A stretch of DNA of 64,000 bases, taken from NCBI RefSeq assembly GCF_008274805.1, contig NZ_CP022579.1, positions 1,612,001-1,676,000 on the forward strand, given 5' to 3'. Positions 35,280 to 45,063 of the stretch are shown here, one piece after another. The stretch is from Oryzomicrobium terrae. GTDB lineage: Bacteria; Pseudomonadota; Gammaproteobacteria; Burkholderiales; Rhodocyclaceae. Every line of letters starts with the position of its first letter. Positions within the stretch are counted from its first letter, which is position 1. Both the position numbers and the translations under genes were made by a program. The notes below the pieces were generated by a model, which saw only the letters and a program-made list of their open reading frames with translations, did not search any database and was not told the origin of the DNA.

Positions 35280-36702
35280 GGCCGCCGTCATCCCCATCGT
35301 TCCGGTCGGACAGCGCGCGGCGCCTTCACCCATGCCGGCCACCTGGCTGGCCCGGCTTGGGGAAGCGATGCGCCGTCACCGCCGCATCATCCTGGCCATC
35401 CAGTGGGTGGTCATTGTCTTTTATGTCGTCCTGGTCACAGTACCGGCCTTCCTACCCCTGCCGGAAACCGGCGCCACCATCGTCTCCAACTTGACCCTGG
35501 CCGCCCAGTTCGTCTTCTGGGGCATCTGGTGGCCCTTCGTCATCTTCACCACCCTGTTCGCCGGCCGGGTCTGGTGCGGTGTGTTCTGCCCCGAAGGGGC
35601 CCTGGCCGAGCATGTCAGCCGCTTCGGCCTTAACCGGCGAGTGCCCAAGTTCATTCGCTGGAGCGGCTGGCCCTTCGTCGCCTTCATCCTGACCACGGTC
35701 TATGGCCAACTGGTGAGTGTCTATGAATACGCCCAGGCAGCCCTGCTGGTGCTGGGCGGCTCGACTCTGGCGGCCATCGCCGTGGGTTTTCTCTATGGCC
35801 GCGAAAAGCGGGTGTGGTGCCGCTACCTGTGCCCGGTGAGCGGCGTGTTCAGCCTGCTCGGCCGGGCGGCGCCGCTCCAGTTCAAGGTGGATCGCCAGGT
35901 ATGGCGCGAGCACCGGCCCAACTTCCGTCTCGAATGTGCGCCCCTGGTGGATGTGAAGGGCATGACCGGCTCCTCCGACTGCCACCTGTGCGGCCAGTGC
36001 AGCGGCTTCCGCGAGGCGGTGCACCTCACCGCCCGCCTGCCCGGCAGCGAAGTGGCCCGGCTGCCGGACGGCGAGGTGTCAAAGTGGGACGCCCGCTTGG
36101 TGGTGTTCGGCATGCTCGGCGTGGCGGTGGGCGCCTTCCAGTGGAGTTCCAGCCCCTGGTTCGTCATGGCCAAGCAGGCCCTGGCCGAGTGGCTGGTGGA
36201 TCGGGAATGGTTCGGCCCCCTGGAGTCGGACATCCCCTGGTGGATCCTGACCCACTATCCGGAGGCCGGCGACGTGTTCACCTGGCTCGATGGCGCCCTG
36301 GTGCTGGGCTACATCGGCGCCATGGCCCTGGTCGTGGGAACCTGGATCAGCCTCTGGCTGGCCCTGGCCGGCCAGCTGACGAAGGGGCCCGGCGACACCT
36401 GGCGCCACGCCGCCCGGCGCCTGGCCTACACCCTGACGCCCCTGGCCGGCCTGGGCATCTTCCTTGGCCTATCGGCCTTGACCGTCACCCTGCTTAAGGC
36501 CGAAGGTCTGCGCTTTCCCTGGCTTGGTAGCGCCCGCGGCATGGTGCTGGCGGTGGGCGTGCTGTGGAGCCTGGGCCTGGCCTGGCGCCAGCTGCATCAC
36601 CGCAACGCCCCCCCGTCGCGTATGGCCGCTGCTTTGACCTGCATGGCCATGGCCGTAGTTCCGGTGGTAGGGAGCTGGATGATGTTGTTCTACGTCTGGT
36701 AA
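35272..36702 (+). CDS. ftrD: 4Fe-4S membrane protein of the Ftr iron system
   Basis: A 476-residue polytopic protein with NapH/NosR-like CxxxCP motifs: WCGVFCPEG (about 101) and WCRYLCPVSG (about 183), plus CHLCGQC (about 237), which can hold 4Fe-4S clusters. It should pass electrons across the inner membrane. In FtrABCD this component follows the permease and may reduce or recycle iron or the cupredoxin; the exact role is unproven. GTG at 35272 has GGAG 8 bases upstream; ATG at 35266 is too close to it. It overlaps the permease stop. Confidence 0.85.
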   Translation: MAKAAVIPIVPVGQRAAPSPMPATWLARLGEAMRRHRRIILAIQWVVIVFYVVLVTVPAFLPLPETGATIVSNLTLAAQFVFWGIWWPFVIFTTLFAGRVWCGVFCPEGALAEHVSRFGLNRRVPKFIRWSGWPFVAFILTTVYGQLVSVYEYAQAALLVLGGSTLAAIAVGFLYGREKRVWCRYLCPVSGVFSLLGRAAPLQFKVDRQVWREHRPNFRLECAPLVDVKGMTGSSDCHLCGQCSGFREAVHLTARLPGSEVARLPDGEVSKWDARLVVFGMLGVAVGAFQWSSSPWFVMAKQALAEWLVDREWFGPLESDIPWWILTHYPEAGDVFTWLDGALVLGYIGAMALVVGTWISLWLALAGQLTKGPGDTWRHAARRLAYTLTPLAGLGIFLGLSALTVTLLKAEGLRFPWLGSARGMVLAVGVLWSLGLAWRQLHHRNAPPSRMAAALTCMAMAVVPVVGSWMMLFYVW

Positions 36703-36745
36703 GCCTCAGCACGGCTGGATTCGCAACTGGCCGTTCGCTTTACCT

Positions 36746-36779
36746 AACCGCCCGGTCCGCGACCGGGCGGTTTTCATTT
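36746..36779. terminator. Terminator between convergent genes
   Basis: Perfect 12-bp stem AACCGCCCGGTC / GACCGGGCGGTT with a CGC loop and TTTTCATTT after it. It ends the iron operon on the plus strand; the EamA gene converges from the other side. Confidence 0.88.
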
Positions 36780-36780
36780 C

Positions 36781-36807
36781 ACACTCAGCACACTCAGCAC
36801 ACTCAGC
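36781..36807. repeat. Three tandem copies of a 9-base unit
   Basis: ACACTCAGC is repeated three times exactly, between the terminator and the 3' end of the EamA gene. The gene's stop codon (36803-36805) lies inside the third unit. Copy-number change would not alter the protein. Confidence 0.85.
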
Positions 36808-37666
36808 ACGCGAACTTCCTGGCCCCGGCGACGCAGGCGACAGCGCCCAGGGTCGCGGCCAGCATTGTCCCGTCCACCGCTTCGTGGAGCAGCAGCGCCG
36901 CCAGACCAAGGCCGAGGAAAGGCTGAATCAGCTGTAATTGTCCAATTGCCGCGATGCCGCCTTGGGCCAGACCCCGGTACCAGAACACGAAGCCGATCAG
37001 CATGCTGAAGAGGGAAACATAGGCGAGACCGAACCAGGCTGCTGGCCGGACCTGGCCGAAGGCGGGCGGCCAGGTCAGCAGGGTGGCGGGCAGCATGACG
37101 GGAAGGGCCAGCGCTAATGCCCAGCTGATGGTCTGCCAGCCACCCAGCCGGCGGGACAGTACTGCCCCCTCGGCATAGCCGAGGCCGCAGCCGAGGATGG
37201 CCACCAGCATCAGCAGGTCGCCTACCAATGACACCTCCAGGGTGCCCCAGGCGGCGTAGCCGACGATGCAGGCGCTGCCGAGCAGTGAGAACAGCCAGAA
37301 CGCCGGTCGGGGGCGTTCGCCTCCGCAGAGAACGGCGAAGAGGGCGGTGCACAGGGGCAACAGCCCGACGAACACGACCGAGTGGGCCGACGAAACATGC
37401 CGCAACGCCAGGGCGGTCAGCAGTGGGAAACCGACCACCACGCCCAGGGCCACCACGGCCAAGGCGGGGATATCGCCGAGTGCCGGACGGGGTTGCCGCA
37501 GCGCCAGCAAAAACCCAAGCCCCAGCAGCGCGGCGATCGTCGCCCGGGCGGCGGTGAGAAAAATGGGATCGAAGTCCAGGACGGCGATGCGGGTCGCCGG
37601 CAGCGAGCCAGCGAAGATCGCCACGCCCAGGAAGCCATTGAGCCATCCGTTCGATTTTTGCGTCAT
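36803..37666 (-). CDS. EamA/DMT family exporter
   Basis: Ten-helix drug/metabolite transporter of 287 residues made of two EamA repeats, e.g. FAGSLPATRIAVLDFDPIFLTAARATIAALL and SMLIGFVFWYRGLAQGGIAAIGQLQLIQPFLGL. Such proteins export amino acids or other small metabolites. ATG at 37664-37666. It is divergent from a MocR-type regulator with 128 bases between; MocR proteins commonly control the neighbouring exporter, so its substrate may be an amino compound (inference). Confidence 0.9.
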   Translation of the reverse strand: MTQKSNGWLNGFLGVAIFAGSLPATRIAVLDFDPIFLTAARATIAALLGLGFLLALRQPRPALGDIPALAVVALGVVVGFPLLTALALRHVSSAHSVVFVGLLPLCTALFAVLCGGERPRPAFWLFSLLGSACIVGYAAWGTLEVSLVGDLLMLVAILGCGLGYAEGAVLSRRLGGWQTISWALALALPVMLPATLLTWPPAFGQVRPAAWFGLAYVSLFSMLIGFVFWYRGLAQGGIAAIGQLQLIQPFLGLGLAALLLHEAVDGTMLAATLGAVACVAGARKFAC

Positions 37667-37794
37667 GACGCGCTCCGTTTGCGTGGGTCATCAGTTCATC
37701 ACCCCGGCGGCAGAGCGGCCATATACAATGCAGTACGATTTAAAGTAACTGTTATGGGTTTGTTGCCCTTACAGTCCGCTGGTGGAGACCCAGG

Positions 37795-39186
37795 ATGAAG
37801 GAACGTCGAACCCGGATCGACGCTGTCATGGAAGCCGTTCGCACCCGGATCGCTGCCCGCGCCTATCCGCCCGGGGCGCGCCTGCCCTCGGTGCGGGCCC
37901 AGGCGAAAACCCTGGGGTTTTCGGTGTCCACCGTGGTGGAGGCCTACGAGCGCTTGGTGGCGGAGGGCGTCATCACGCCTCGCCAGGGCTCGGGGTTCTA
38001 CGTTGCTGGGCCAATCGCCCCTCTGGCCCTGGCGGAAATCGGCCCCCGGCTCGACCGGCAGGTCGACCCGCTCTGGATATCGCGCCAGGCCCTGGAAGCG
38101 GAGCCCGATGGCCCCAAGCCCGGCTGCGGCTGGTTGCCACCGTCGTGGATGTACGAGGCGGGGATGCGCCGGGCATTGCGCGCGGTGGCGCGGGCGGATT
38201 CCGCGATGCTGGCCGACTACGCCACGCCCCGCGGATTGCCGGCGCTGCGCCAGGTGCTTGCCCGGCGCATGGCGGCGGCCAAGGTGGAGGCTACGCCCGA
38301 GCAGATCATGCTCACCGATTCCGGCACCCAGGCCATCGACCTGATCTGCCGTTTTCTGCTGGAGCCGGGGGATACGGTCCTGGTGGACGATCCCTGTTAT
38401 TTCAACTTCCACGCCCTGCTGCGGGCCCACCGGGTGAACGCCGTGGGGGTGCCGTTCACCCCCAACGGGCCGGACGTGGCCGCGTTCGCGGCCGCCCTGC
38501 GGGACCATTCGCCCCGGCTCTACATTACCAACTCCGGCATCCACAATCCGACCGGGGCGACGTTGTCTCCCGCCACCGCCCATCGCCTCCTGTCGCTGGC
38601 CGACGACTCGGACCTGGTGATCGTCGAGGATGACATCTTTGCCGATTTCGAAACCAATCCGGCACCGCGGCTGGCGGCCTTCGACGGCCTGCGGCGGGTG
38701 ATCCAGGTGGGCAGCTTTTCCAAGACCGTCTCCGCCGCCTTGCGTTGCGGCTACATCGCCGCCCGGGCCGACTGGATCGACAGCCTGATCGACCTCAAGC
38801 TCGCCACCGGCTTCGGCGGCAGCCAACTGGCGTCGTCCGTGCTGCTCGCAGCGCTGACCGACAGCGGCTACCGCAAGCACATGGAAACGGTGCGCACGCG
38901 TCTGGCCGGGGCGATGCTTCGGACCGTGGACCGGCTCGCCGCGCTGGGCATAACGCCCTGGATCGTTCCCCAGGCGGGCATGTTCCTGTGGTGCCGCTTG
39001 CCGGCGGGCATCGATGCGGCGGACCTGGCCCGGGCGTGTCTGCGTGACGGCCTGGTGCTGGCGCCGGGCAATGCCTTCAGCCAGTCGCACAGCGCCGGCG
39101 GTTTTCTGCGCTTCAACGTCGCCCAGTCCGAGGATGGCCGGGGGTACGACATCCTGGCCCGGGCGCTGGCCGGCTGCGGCAACTGA
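37795..39186 (+). CDS. MocR-type GntR/aminotransferase transcriptional regulator
   Basis: A 463-residue regulator. The N-terminal winged helix (residues about 5-70) has ARLPSVRAQAKTLGFSVSTVVEAYERLVAEGVI; a class I aminotransferase-like domain follows with YATPRGLPALR, HNPTG, and the PLP lysine in GSFSKTVSAALRCGYI. PLP or an amino compound acts as effector in characterised members such as PdxR and GabR. ATG at 37795, with a plausible TACAAT -10 box at 37724. It is probably the regulator of the divergent EamA exporter. Confidence 0.92.
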   Translation: MKERRTRIDAVMEAVRTRIAARAYPPGARLPSVRAQAKTLGFSVSTVVEAYERLVAEGVITPRQGSGFYVAGPIAPLALAEIGPRLDRQVDPLWISRQALEAEPDGPKPGCGWLPPSWMYEAGMRRALRAVARADSAMLADYATPRGLPALRQVLARRMAAAKVEATPEQIMLTDSGTQAIDLICRFLLEPGDTVLVDDPCYFNFHALLRAHRVNAVGVPFTPNGPDVAAFAAALRDHSPRLYITNSGIHNPTGATLSPATAHRLLSLADDSDLVIVEDDIFADFETNPAPRLAAFDGLRRVIQVGSFSKTVSAALRCGYIAARADWIDSLIDLKLATGFGGSQLASSVLLAALTDSGYRKHMETVRTRLAGAMLRTVDRLAALGITPWIVPQAGMFLWCRLPAGIDAADLARACLRDGLVLAPGNAFSQSHSAGGFLRFNVAQSEDGRGYDILARALAGCGN

Positions 39187-39261
39187 AACGGGGCGGCCGA
39201 GGCGGCTAAAAAGCAACAGGCCCGCGATTGCGAGCCTGGAGCGGTGGAGGCGGGGGACGGC

Positions 39262-40146
39262 TCAGTCCTGGACGAAGCGCATCGACAGGTCCAGGGCGAC
39301 CACGTCCTTGGTCAGGCCGCCGATGGAGATACGGTCCACTCCGGTTTCGGCGATGCCGCGCAGGGTGTCGAAGTTGACGCCGCCGGAGGCTTCCAGGATC
39401 GCCCGGCCGGCGGTGCGGGCCACGGCCTCGCGCATCTGTTCGTTGCTGAAGTTGTCGAGCAGCACCATGTCGGCACCGGCGGCCAGGGCTTCGTCGAGCT
39501 CGGCCAGGCTTTCCACTTCCACCTGGATGAACTTGCAGCGCCCCTCGGCGCCGGCCGCCACCTGGCGGGCCGCGGCCATGGCGGCGGTGATGCCGCCGGC
39601 GGCCATGATGTGGTTTTCCTTGATCAGGATGGCGTCGTAGAGGGCGATACGGTGGTTCTCGCCGCCGCCGCAGCGCACCGCGTACTTCTGCGCCAGGCGC
39701 AGGCCGGGCAGGGTCTTGCGCGTATCGACGATGGCGGCCTTGGTGCCGGCCACCGCCGCCACGTAGCGGGCGGTCTTGGTGGCGACGCCGGAGAGCAGCT
39801 GGAGGAAGTTCAGCGCCGAGCGTTCGGCGGTGAGCAGGGCTTGGGCGTTGCCGCGGATCTCGCACAGCACCTGGTTGGGGGCCACCCGGTCGCCGTCAGC
39901 GGCGTGCCAGACGATCTGCACGTTGGGGTCCAGGGCGGTGAAGCAGCGCTCGAACCAGTCCCGGCCGGCCAGCACGGCGTCTTCCCGGGAGATCACCGTG
40001 GCGCGACCGGGGCGGCCGGCGGGCACCAGAGCGGCGGTCAGGTCGCCGGGGCCTACATCCTCGTCCAGGGCGGCGGCGACGTTGCGGTCGATGATGTGGG
40101 AAGGGGGCAGGGCCGCGGCCAGGGCGGCGGAAGGGGCGCGGGACAT
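39262..40146 (-). CDS. nadC: Nicotinate-nucleotide pyrophosphorylase (carboxylating)
   Basis: Quinolinate phosphoribosyltransferase of de novo NAD synthesis: quinolinate plus PRPP gives nicotinate mononucleotide, CO2 and PPi. The 294-residue protein has EDVGPGDLT at the N-terminus, [14 protein letters not shown], the substrate-binding [11 protein letters not shown] and [22 protein letters not shown] segments and the C-terminal [12 protein letters not shown]. The stop is TCA complement at 39262. In this window nadA and nadB are not present, so the pathway is dispersed. Confidence 0.96.
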   Translation of the reverse strand: MSRAPSAALAAALPPSHIIDRNVAAALDEDVGPGDLTAALVPAGRPGRATVISREDAVLAGRDWFERCFTALDPNVQIVWHAADGDRVAPNQVLCEIRGNAQALLTAERSALNFLQLLSGVATKTARYVAAVAGTKAAIVDTRKTLPGLRLAQKYAVRCGGGENHRIALYDAILIKENHIMAAGGITAAMAAARQVAAGAEGRCKFIQVEVESLAELDEALAAGADMVLLDNFSNEQMREAVARTAGRAILEASGGVNFDTLRGIAETGVDRISIGGLTKDVVALDLSMRFVQD

Positions 40147-40217
40147 GGGGGATACTCGGCTGTGAGTGACGGAAAGCCGGGCATTCTACCCCCTCCGTCC
40201 CCTCCAGGGCGGTCAGC

Positions 40218-40877
40218 TCAGGCAGCCCGGCCGGGCCAGTTGCGCGGCCAATCCTCGCTGCGGTCCAGGTCTACCAGGCATCCAGGGTCGTCCACCTCCA
40301 CCAGTCTGGTATCGGGCTGCATCAGGAGATGGCGGGCTCCCTGTTCGCCATGGAGCGCCGACAGGGATGGTTCCAGATGACGGGCAAATGCCACCGGGTG
40401 GCCGCGCTGGCCCTGATACACCGGGGCTGCAATCGATGCCCCCTGGCGCAGGGCGGTAGCTACGGCCCGGGGCGTGTCGGGGTGGATGAACGGCATGTCG
40501 GCCAGGGTGACCAGCCAGCCCTGGGGGTTGAAGGCCAGGCTGCGGCGGATGCCGGTGGCCAGGCTGTCGCCCAGGCCCGGTTCCGGCTCGGTGGCTACCG
40601 GCACCAGGGCGATGCCGTGGTGGCCGAGCAGTACCGAGGCTGGCGAGCCGGGGCGCACCACCGCTAACACCAGGTCGCAGGCGCTCTTCAAGGATTGGGC
40701 TGCTGCCAAGGCCACCGGGGTGCCCCGGTCGGCGTGGGGCAGGTTGTAGGGCAGTGGTTCGAGCAGTTTTTCACCGCCGTAGCGCCGTGCATAGCCGGCG
40801 GCGAGTAGCAGGCCGATGACTGGACGGGTTGGTTGGCGTACGGTGGTGCGCTGGGGGCGGGATGTGGGCGGAGCCAT
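40218..40877 (-). CDS. MobA-like nucleotidyltransferase, Mo-cofactor maturation
   Basis: The 219-residue protein has the NTP-transferase start GLLLAAGYARRYGGEKLLEPL, LADMPFIHPDTPRAV with the metal-binding Asp, and GQRGHPVAF. It belongs to the MobA-like (MocA/PucB-type) group that adds a nucleotide (CMP, forming molybdopterin cytosine dinucleotide) to the pterin for xanthine-dehydrogenase-family enzymes. ATG at 40877 is preceded by GAGGT. It is the last gene of the block 44834-40218 (2Fe-2S subunit, Mo subunit, XdhC, this), so it probably serves that enzyme. Confidence 0.85.
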   Translation of the reverse strand: MAPPTSRPQRTTVRQPTRPVIGLLLAAGYARRYGGEKLLEPLPYNLPHADRGTPVALAAAQSLKSACDLVLAVVRPGSPASVLLGHHGIALVPVATEPEPGLGDSLATGIRRSLAFNPQGWLVTLADMPFIHPDTPRAVATALRQGASIAAPVYQGQRGHPVAFARHLEPSLSALHGEQGARHLLMQPDTRLVEVDDPGCLVDLDRSEDWPRNWPGRAA

Positions 40878-40884
40878 GGTGACC

Positions 40885-42051
40885 TCACGAGCGGATCCCG
40901 CAGCGCGGCAGGGGGGATTGGAAAGCAGTAGCGACGACGGCGATGCCGGCGCCCTCGGTGGGGGCCGGATTGGTGCCCTGGCGCATGAGGGTATCGTCCG
41001 TGCCGCAGTCAGATGCGGCCGCCCTGGCATGGCCCGCCGGGGCCGCCGCATCCATCTGCCGGGCCGTGCCCCGGCTCACCGCCACCAATTCGGCAGCGAT
41101 GGCCACGGCGATTTCCGCCGGGGTGCGGCTGTTGAGCGATAGGCCGATGGGACCGTGCAGCCGAGCCAGTTCGGCTTCGCTGAAGGCGAAGTGTTCCATC
41201 AGCCGGGCGCGGCGCAGTTGCTGGTTGCGTCGCGATCCCAGGGCGCCGACGTAGAAGGCCGGCGAACGCAGGGCTTCGAGCAGGGCCAGGTCGTCGAGCT
41301 TGGGGTCGTGGGAGAGGGCGACGATGGCGCTGCGCGGGTCGGGGCGGAAGGTCGTCACCGCATCGTCGGGCATTTCGCTGCTCAGCTCCGCGGCGCTGCT
41401 TCCACCCAAGGCCTGCAGGTCGCCCCAGGCGGCACGGGCCTCGGGGCGGGGATCGCACAGGGTGACCCGGTAGCCGAGCAGGGTGGCCATGGGCAGTAGG
41501 GCGGCGCTGATTTGGTTGGCACCGATCACCAGCAGCCGGTGGCGCGGGCCGTAGGTGACGGAAAAACCGTCGGGCCATGCGGTGAAGTCGGCCTGGCCCG
41601 TGGTCGCTGGGCTACCGGCAGCATCCGCCAGTTGCGGCGCTTCGCCCAGGCGCACGCTGCGGCGCACCAGCCGGCCGGCGGCCAGCCGCTCGCGCCAGTC
41701 GGCCAAGTGCGCCTGGGGCACCGCCGGCTCCAGGGCGATGGACAGGCGGCCTCCGCAAGGCAGGCCCCAGAGCACCGCGTCGGCCTGGTCCATGCCGTAG
41801 TGGCGCAGGGCCGGCCGGACAATCTGGCCGGCGCGGATGGCCTCGGCCAGATCGTCCTCGACGCAGCCGCCGGACACCGAGCCGACCTGGACGCCGTCGC
41901 CGCGGAAGAAGGCCACCGAGCCCACCGGCCGGGGGGCGGTGCCGAAGGTGGCCACCACCGTGGCGACGGTAACGGCTTCGCCCTGGGACGCCCAGCGGAC
42001 GGCGGTTTCCAGGGCGGCCTCGTCGGGATCGAGGAGGGGCGCGGGGTTCAT
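40885..42051 (-). CDS. XdhC/CoxI family molybdoenzyme maturation protein
   Basis: The 388-residue protein has the XdhC/CoxI domain (GSVAFFRGDGVQVGSVSGGCVEDDL, then CGGRLSIALEP) and a C-terminal Rossmann XdhC domain (HRLLVIGANQISAALLPMA and FYVGALGSRRNQQLRRARL). XdhC binds the molybdenum cofactor, protects it during sulfuration and inserts it into the target enzyme. ATG at 42051. It is 7 bases upstream of the MobA-like gene and 23 bases after the Mo subunit, consistent with one operon. Confidence 0.92.
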   Translation of the reverse strand: MNPAPLLDPDEAALETAVRWASQGEAVTVATVVATFGTAPRPVGSVAFFRGDGVQVGSVSGGCVEDDLAEAIRAGQIVRPALRHYGMDQADAVLWGLPCGGRLSIALEPAVPQAHLADWRERLAAGRLVRRSVRLGEAPQLADAAGSPATTGQADFTAWPDGFSVTYGPRHRLLVIGANQISAALLPMATLLGYRVTLCDPRPEARAAWGDLQALGGSSAAELSSEMPDDAVTTFRPDPRSAIVALSHDPKLDDLALLEALRSPAFYVGALGSRRNQQLRRARLMEHFAFSEAELARLHGPIGLSLNSRTPAEIAVAIAAELVAVSRGTARQMDAAAPAGHARAAASDCGTDDTLMRQGTNPAPTEGAGIAVVATAFQSPLPRCGIRS

Positions 42052-42074
42052 GGGATGGTCCTCGGAAAGCCGCG

Positions 42075-44321
42075 TCAGGCCTTGGCCTTGATGAAGGGCT
42101 GTTCGGTGGTCCACTCCCCGGTCAGGCTGGCCAGGGCGTTGGCCACCGCCGGGGCGATCACCGGGGTGCCTGGTTCGCCGACCCCGGTGGGGGCGCCGGC
42201 GGAAGGCACGATGTGCACGTCGATGTGGGGCATCTCATCGATGCGCAGCACCCGGTAGGCGTCGAAGTTGCGCTCCCGCACGGCCCCCTTGTCCACGTGG
42301 ATGGCGCCGAACAGGGCACCTGAGAGGCCGTAGCCGATGCCGCCCTCCATCTGGGCTCGGACCACGTCCGGATTGATCGCCAGACCGCACTCCACGGCGC
42401 AGGTGACCTTGTCCACGGTAAAGCTGCCGTCGCCGCGTCGGGTGACTTCGGCCACCTGGGCCACCATGGTGTTGAAGGATTCGTGCACCGCCACGCCCCG
42501 GGCGCGCTGTTCGCCGGCCTTGCCCGGGGCCAGGGGCGTACCCCAGCCGGCCTGTTTGGCGGCCAGCTCCAGGGCTGCCAGGTGGCGCGGGTGGCCGGTG
42601 AGCAGGGCGCGGCGGCCGGCCACCGGGTCGGTGCCGGCTTCCTTGAACAGGCGGTCGAGGAAGGTCTCGGTGGAATAGGCGGTGTGGGTGGCGCCGACCG
42701 AGCGCCACCACTGCACCGGCACCGGCTGGGTGGGGGAATGCAGGTCCACGGTGAGGTTGGGGATGCGGTAGGGCAGGTTGGCGGCCCCTTCCACCGAGGT
42801 GCCGTCGATGCCGTTCTTGACCAGGGCACCTTCGAAGGCGGTGCCGGCGATGATCGACTGGCCGACGATGCGGTGCTGCCAGGCGACGATCTGGCCGGCC
42901 TTGTCCAGGCCCGCCACCAGCTTGTGCACGTAGATGGGGCGGTACCAGCCGGCGCTGGTGTCGTCCTCCCGCGTCCACACCAGCTTCACCGGCAACCGTT
43001 TGCCCTGGTCGGCCAGGCCCTTGGCGATGTGGGTGGCCTCCAGTAGGTAGTCGGAGTGGGGGTTGGCGCGACGGCCGAAGCTGCCGCCAGCGAACAGCAT
43101 GTGCAGGGTGACCTTTTCCGGCGGCAGGCCCACGGCCTTGCCCAGGGTGATCTGGTCCACGGTCTGGAACTGCTCGCCGTTCCAGATTTCCAGGGCGTCG
43201 CCGGTGAAGTGGGCCACCGCGTTCATCGGCTCCATGGCGGCGTGGGCCAGGTAGGGGAAGGTGTAGGTGGCTTCCACCACCTTGTCCGCATTGCCCAGGG
43301 CCTGGGCGCTGTTGCCGTCGTTGCGTGCCACCAGGCCGGGCTTCTGCGCCAGTTGGCGGTAGTCGGCGATGATCGAGTCGCTGCCGCCGGCAAAGGCGCC
43401 GGTTTCGTCCCACTGCACCTGGAGTTTTTCCCGGCCTTGGCGGGCCGACCAGAAGTCCTTGGCCACCACGGCCACGCCGGAGGGAATCGGCAGCACTGCC
43501 ACCACGCCCTTCACCGCCAGGGCCGGGGCCGCGTCGTAGCGGGCCATGCGGGCACCGAAGCGGGGCGGGTGGGCGACCACGGCGGTGAGCATGCCGGGCA
43601 GCTTGAGATCCTGGGTGTAGATGGCGCTGCCGTTCACCTTGGCGGCGGAGTCGGTGCGGCCGACCCGCTTGCCGATCAGGACGAAGTCCTTGGGGTCTTT
43701 CAGCACCACCGTCTCGGGCACCGCCTCCTTGGCGGCGGCGTCGGCCAGCTCGCCGAAGCTGGCCTGGCGGCCGCTGGCGGCGTGGCGCAGTACGCCGTCC
43801 TTGACCGTGATCTCGCCGGCCGGCACGTTCCAGCGCTTTGCCGCGGCGGACACCAGCATGGCCCGGGCGGTGGCGCCGGCCTTGCGCATCTGCTCGAAGG
43901 AGTTGGCCATGGCAGTGCTGCCGCCGGTGCCCTGGGTCGGGCCCCAGAACAGGTTGTTGTAGCGTTTGGCGTCCGCCGGGGCGCCCTCGACCTTGATCTG
44001 GCTCCAGGCCGCGTCCAGTTCCTCGGCCACCAGGGTGGGCAGGCCGGTGAAGGTGCCCTGGCCCATTTCCAGGTGTTTCACCACCACCGTCACGGTGTTG
44101 TCCGGGGCGATGCGCACGAAGGCGTTGGGGGTGAGGGTGGCACCAGCAGCGGTCTTCTTGTCGGCGGCCAGGGCTGGGGGCAGGCCCATCCACACGGCCA
44201 GGGCCAGCCCGCCGCCGGCCTTGATGAAGGTGCGCCGGCCGGCGCTGGCCGGGGCGTTGGCATCGTCGGCCGCGGGGATGGGGGAGGCGTCATCCACGGC
44301 CAGGGTGATTTTGGCGTCCAT
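42075..44321 (-). CDS. Molybdopterin-binding subunit of a xanthine-oxidase-family hydroxylase
   Basis: Catalytic subunit (748 residues) of an IorB/aldehyde-oxidase-type enzyme. It carries an N-terminal twin-arginine signal ([16 protein letters not shown]), so the complex is likely exported folded to the periplasm. Motifs are [39 protein letters not shown], the substrate-channel [20 protein letters not shown] and the terminal [18 protein letters not shown] with the catalytic Glu. Many such proteins oxidise N-heterocycles or aldehydes; the true substrate cannot be read. It is 9 bases downstream of the 2Fe-2S subunit gene. Confidence 0.92.
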   Translation of the reverse strand: MDAKITLAVDDASPIPAADDANAPASAGRRTFIKAGGGLALAVWMGLPPALAADKKTAAGATLTPNAFVRIAPDNTVTVVVKHLEMGQGTFTGLPTLVAEELDAAWSQIKVEGAPADAKRYNNLFWGPTQGTGGSTAMANSFEQMRKAGATARAMLVSAAAKRWNVPAGEITVKDGVLRHAASGRQASFGELADAAAKEAVPETVVLKDPKDFVLIGKRVGRTDSAAKVNGSAIYTQDLKLPGMLTAVVAHPPRFGARMARYDAAPALAVKGVVAVLPIPSGVAVVAKDFWSARQGREKLQVQWDETGAFAGGSDSIIADYRQLAQKPGLVARNDGNSAQALGNADKVVEATYTFPYLAHAAMEPMNAVAHFTGDALEIWNGEQFQTVDQITLGKAVGLPPEKVTLHMLFAGGSFGRRANPHSDYLLEATHIAKGLADQGKRLPVKLVWTREDDTSAGWYRPIYVHKLVAGLDKAGQIVAWQHRIVGQSIIAGTAFEGALVKNGIDGTSVEGAANLPYRIPNLTVDLHSPTQPVPVQWWRSVGATHTAYSTETFLDRLFKEAGTDPVAGRRALLTGHPRHLAALELAAKQAGWGTPLAPGKAGEQRARGVAVHESFNTMVAQVAEVTRRGDGSFTVDKVTCAVECGLAINPDVVRAQMEGGIGYGLSGALFGAIHVDKGAVRERNFDAYRVLRIDEMPHIDVHIVPSAGAPTGVGEPGTPVIAPAVANALASLTGEWTTEQPFIKAKA

Positions 44322-44330
44322 GGTGCCTCC

Positions 44331-44834
44331 TTACGCCTTGGCGCTGGAAAGATCGCGGGCCGCTTCGTGAATCGCGGCCCGGATGCGGTGGTAGGTGGCG
44401 CAGCGGCAGACGTTGCCGGCCATGGCGGTATCGATGTCGGCATCGCTGGGCGACGGGTTGTCGGCCAGCAGGGCCACGGCGGACATGATCTGGCCGGACT
44501 GGCAGTAGCCGCACTGGACCACGTCGAGGCGGGTCCAGGCACTTTGCACGGCCTTGGCGGCCCGGGCGCGGCGGTCCTTAGTGGGCAGGGCCGAGGACGG
44601 GGCGGAGACGCCCTCGATGGTGGTGATGGCCTTGCCGGCCACGGCGGAGACCGGCAACTGGCAGGAGCGTACCGGGGCGCCGTCCAGGTGCACGGTGCAG
44701 GCGCCGCACTGGCCGATGCCGCAGCCGAACTTGGTGCCAGTGAGGTTGGCGTGGTCGCGGATGGCCCACAAGAGGGGCATATCGGCGGGCACGTCGAGGC
44801 GGACGCGCTTGCCGTTGAGGGTGAACTGGATCAT
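44331..44834 (-). CDS. 2Fe-2S subunit of the molybdenum hydroxylase
   Basis: The 167-residue electron-transfer subunit carries two 2Fe-2S sites: a plant-ferredoxin-like one ([17 protein letters not shown] and RSCQLP) and the C-terminal helical one ([14 protein letters not shown] and [11 protein letters not shown]). It has no export signal of its own and is expected to travel with the Tat-type large subunit. The ATG at 44834 ([15 protein letters not shown]) is the family start; the upstream open frame is not. First gene of a minus-strand operon with the Mo subunit, XdhC and MobA-like genes. Confidence 0.93.
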   Translation of the reverse strand: MIQFTLNGKRVRLDVPADMPLLWAIRDHANLTGTKFGCGIGQCGACTVHLDGAPVRSCQLPVSAVAGKAITTIEGVSAPSSALPTKDRRARAAKAVQSAWTRLDVVQCGYCQSGQIMSAVALLADNPSPSDADIDTAMAGNVCRCATYHRIRAAIHEAARDLSSAKA

Positions 44835-45063
44835 GGCGGCTCCAGAACGAAAGGAGAAGGGTGGGGCCGCTGCCAGGACCAGGGCATATGGCCCGTGGAC
44901 AGGCATCGGCACAAAAACCGGTGTATGACCCGCGCCCGCTGGTGGGCGTTCCGTGAATGTTTGGGCGGACCTGCTGAATTGGCGGGCCATCCAATGATGA
45001 CAGCCTGCCGTCCGGGACGGAACAGGGCAATAGGCCGTTTGGGTGGGCCCCCGCCGGCTGGGG

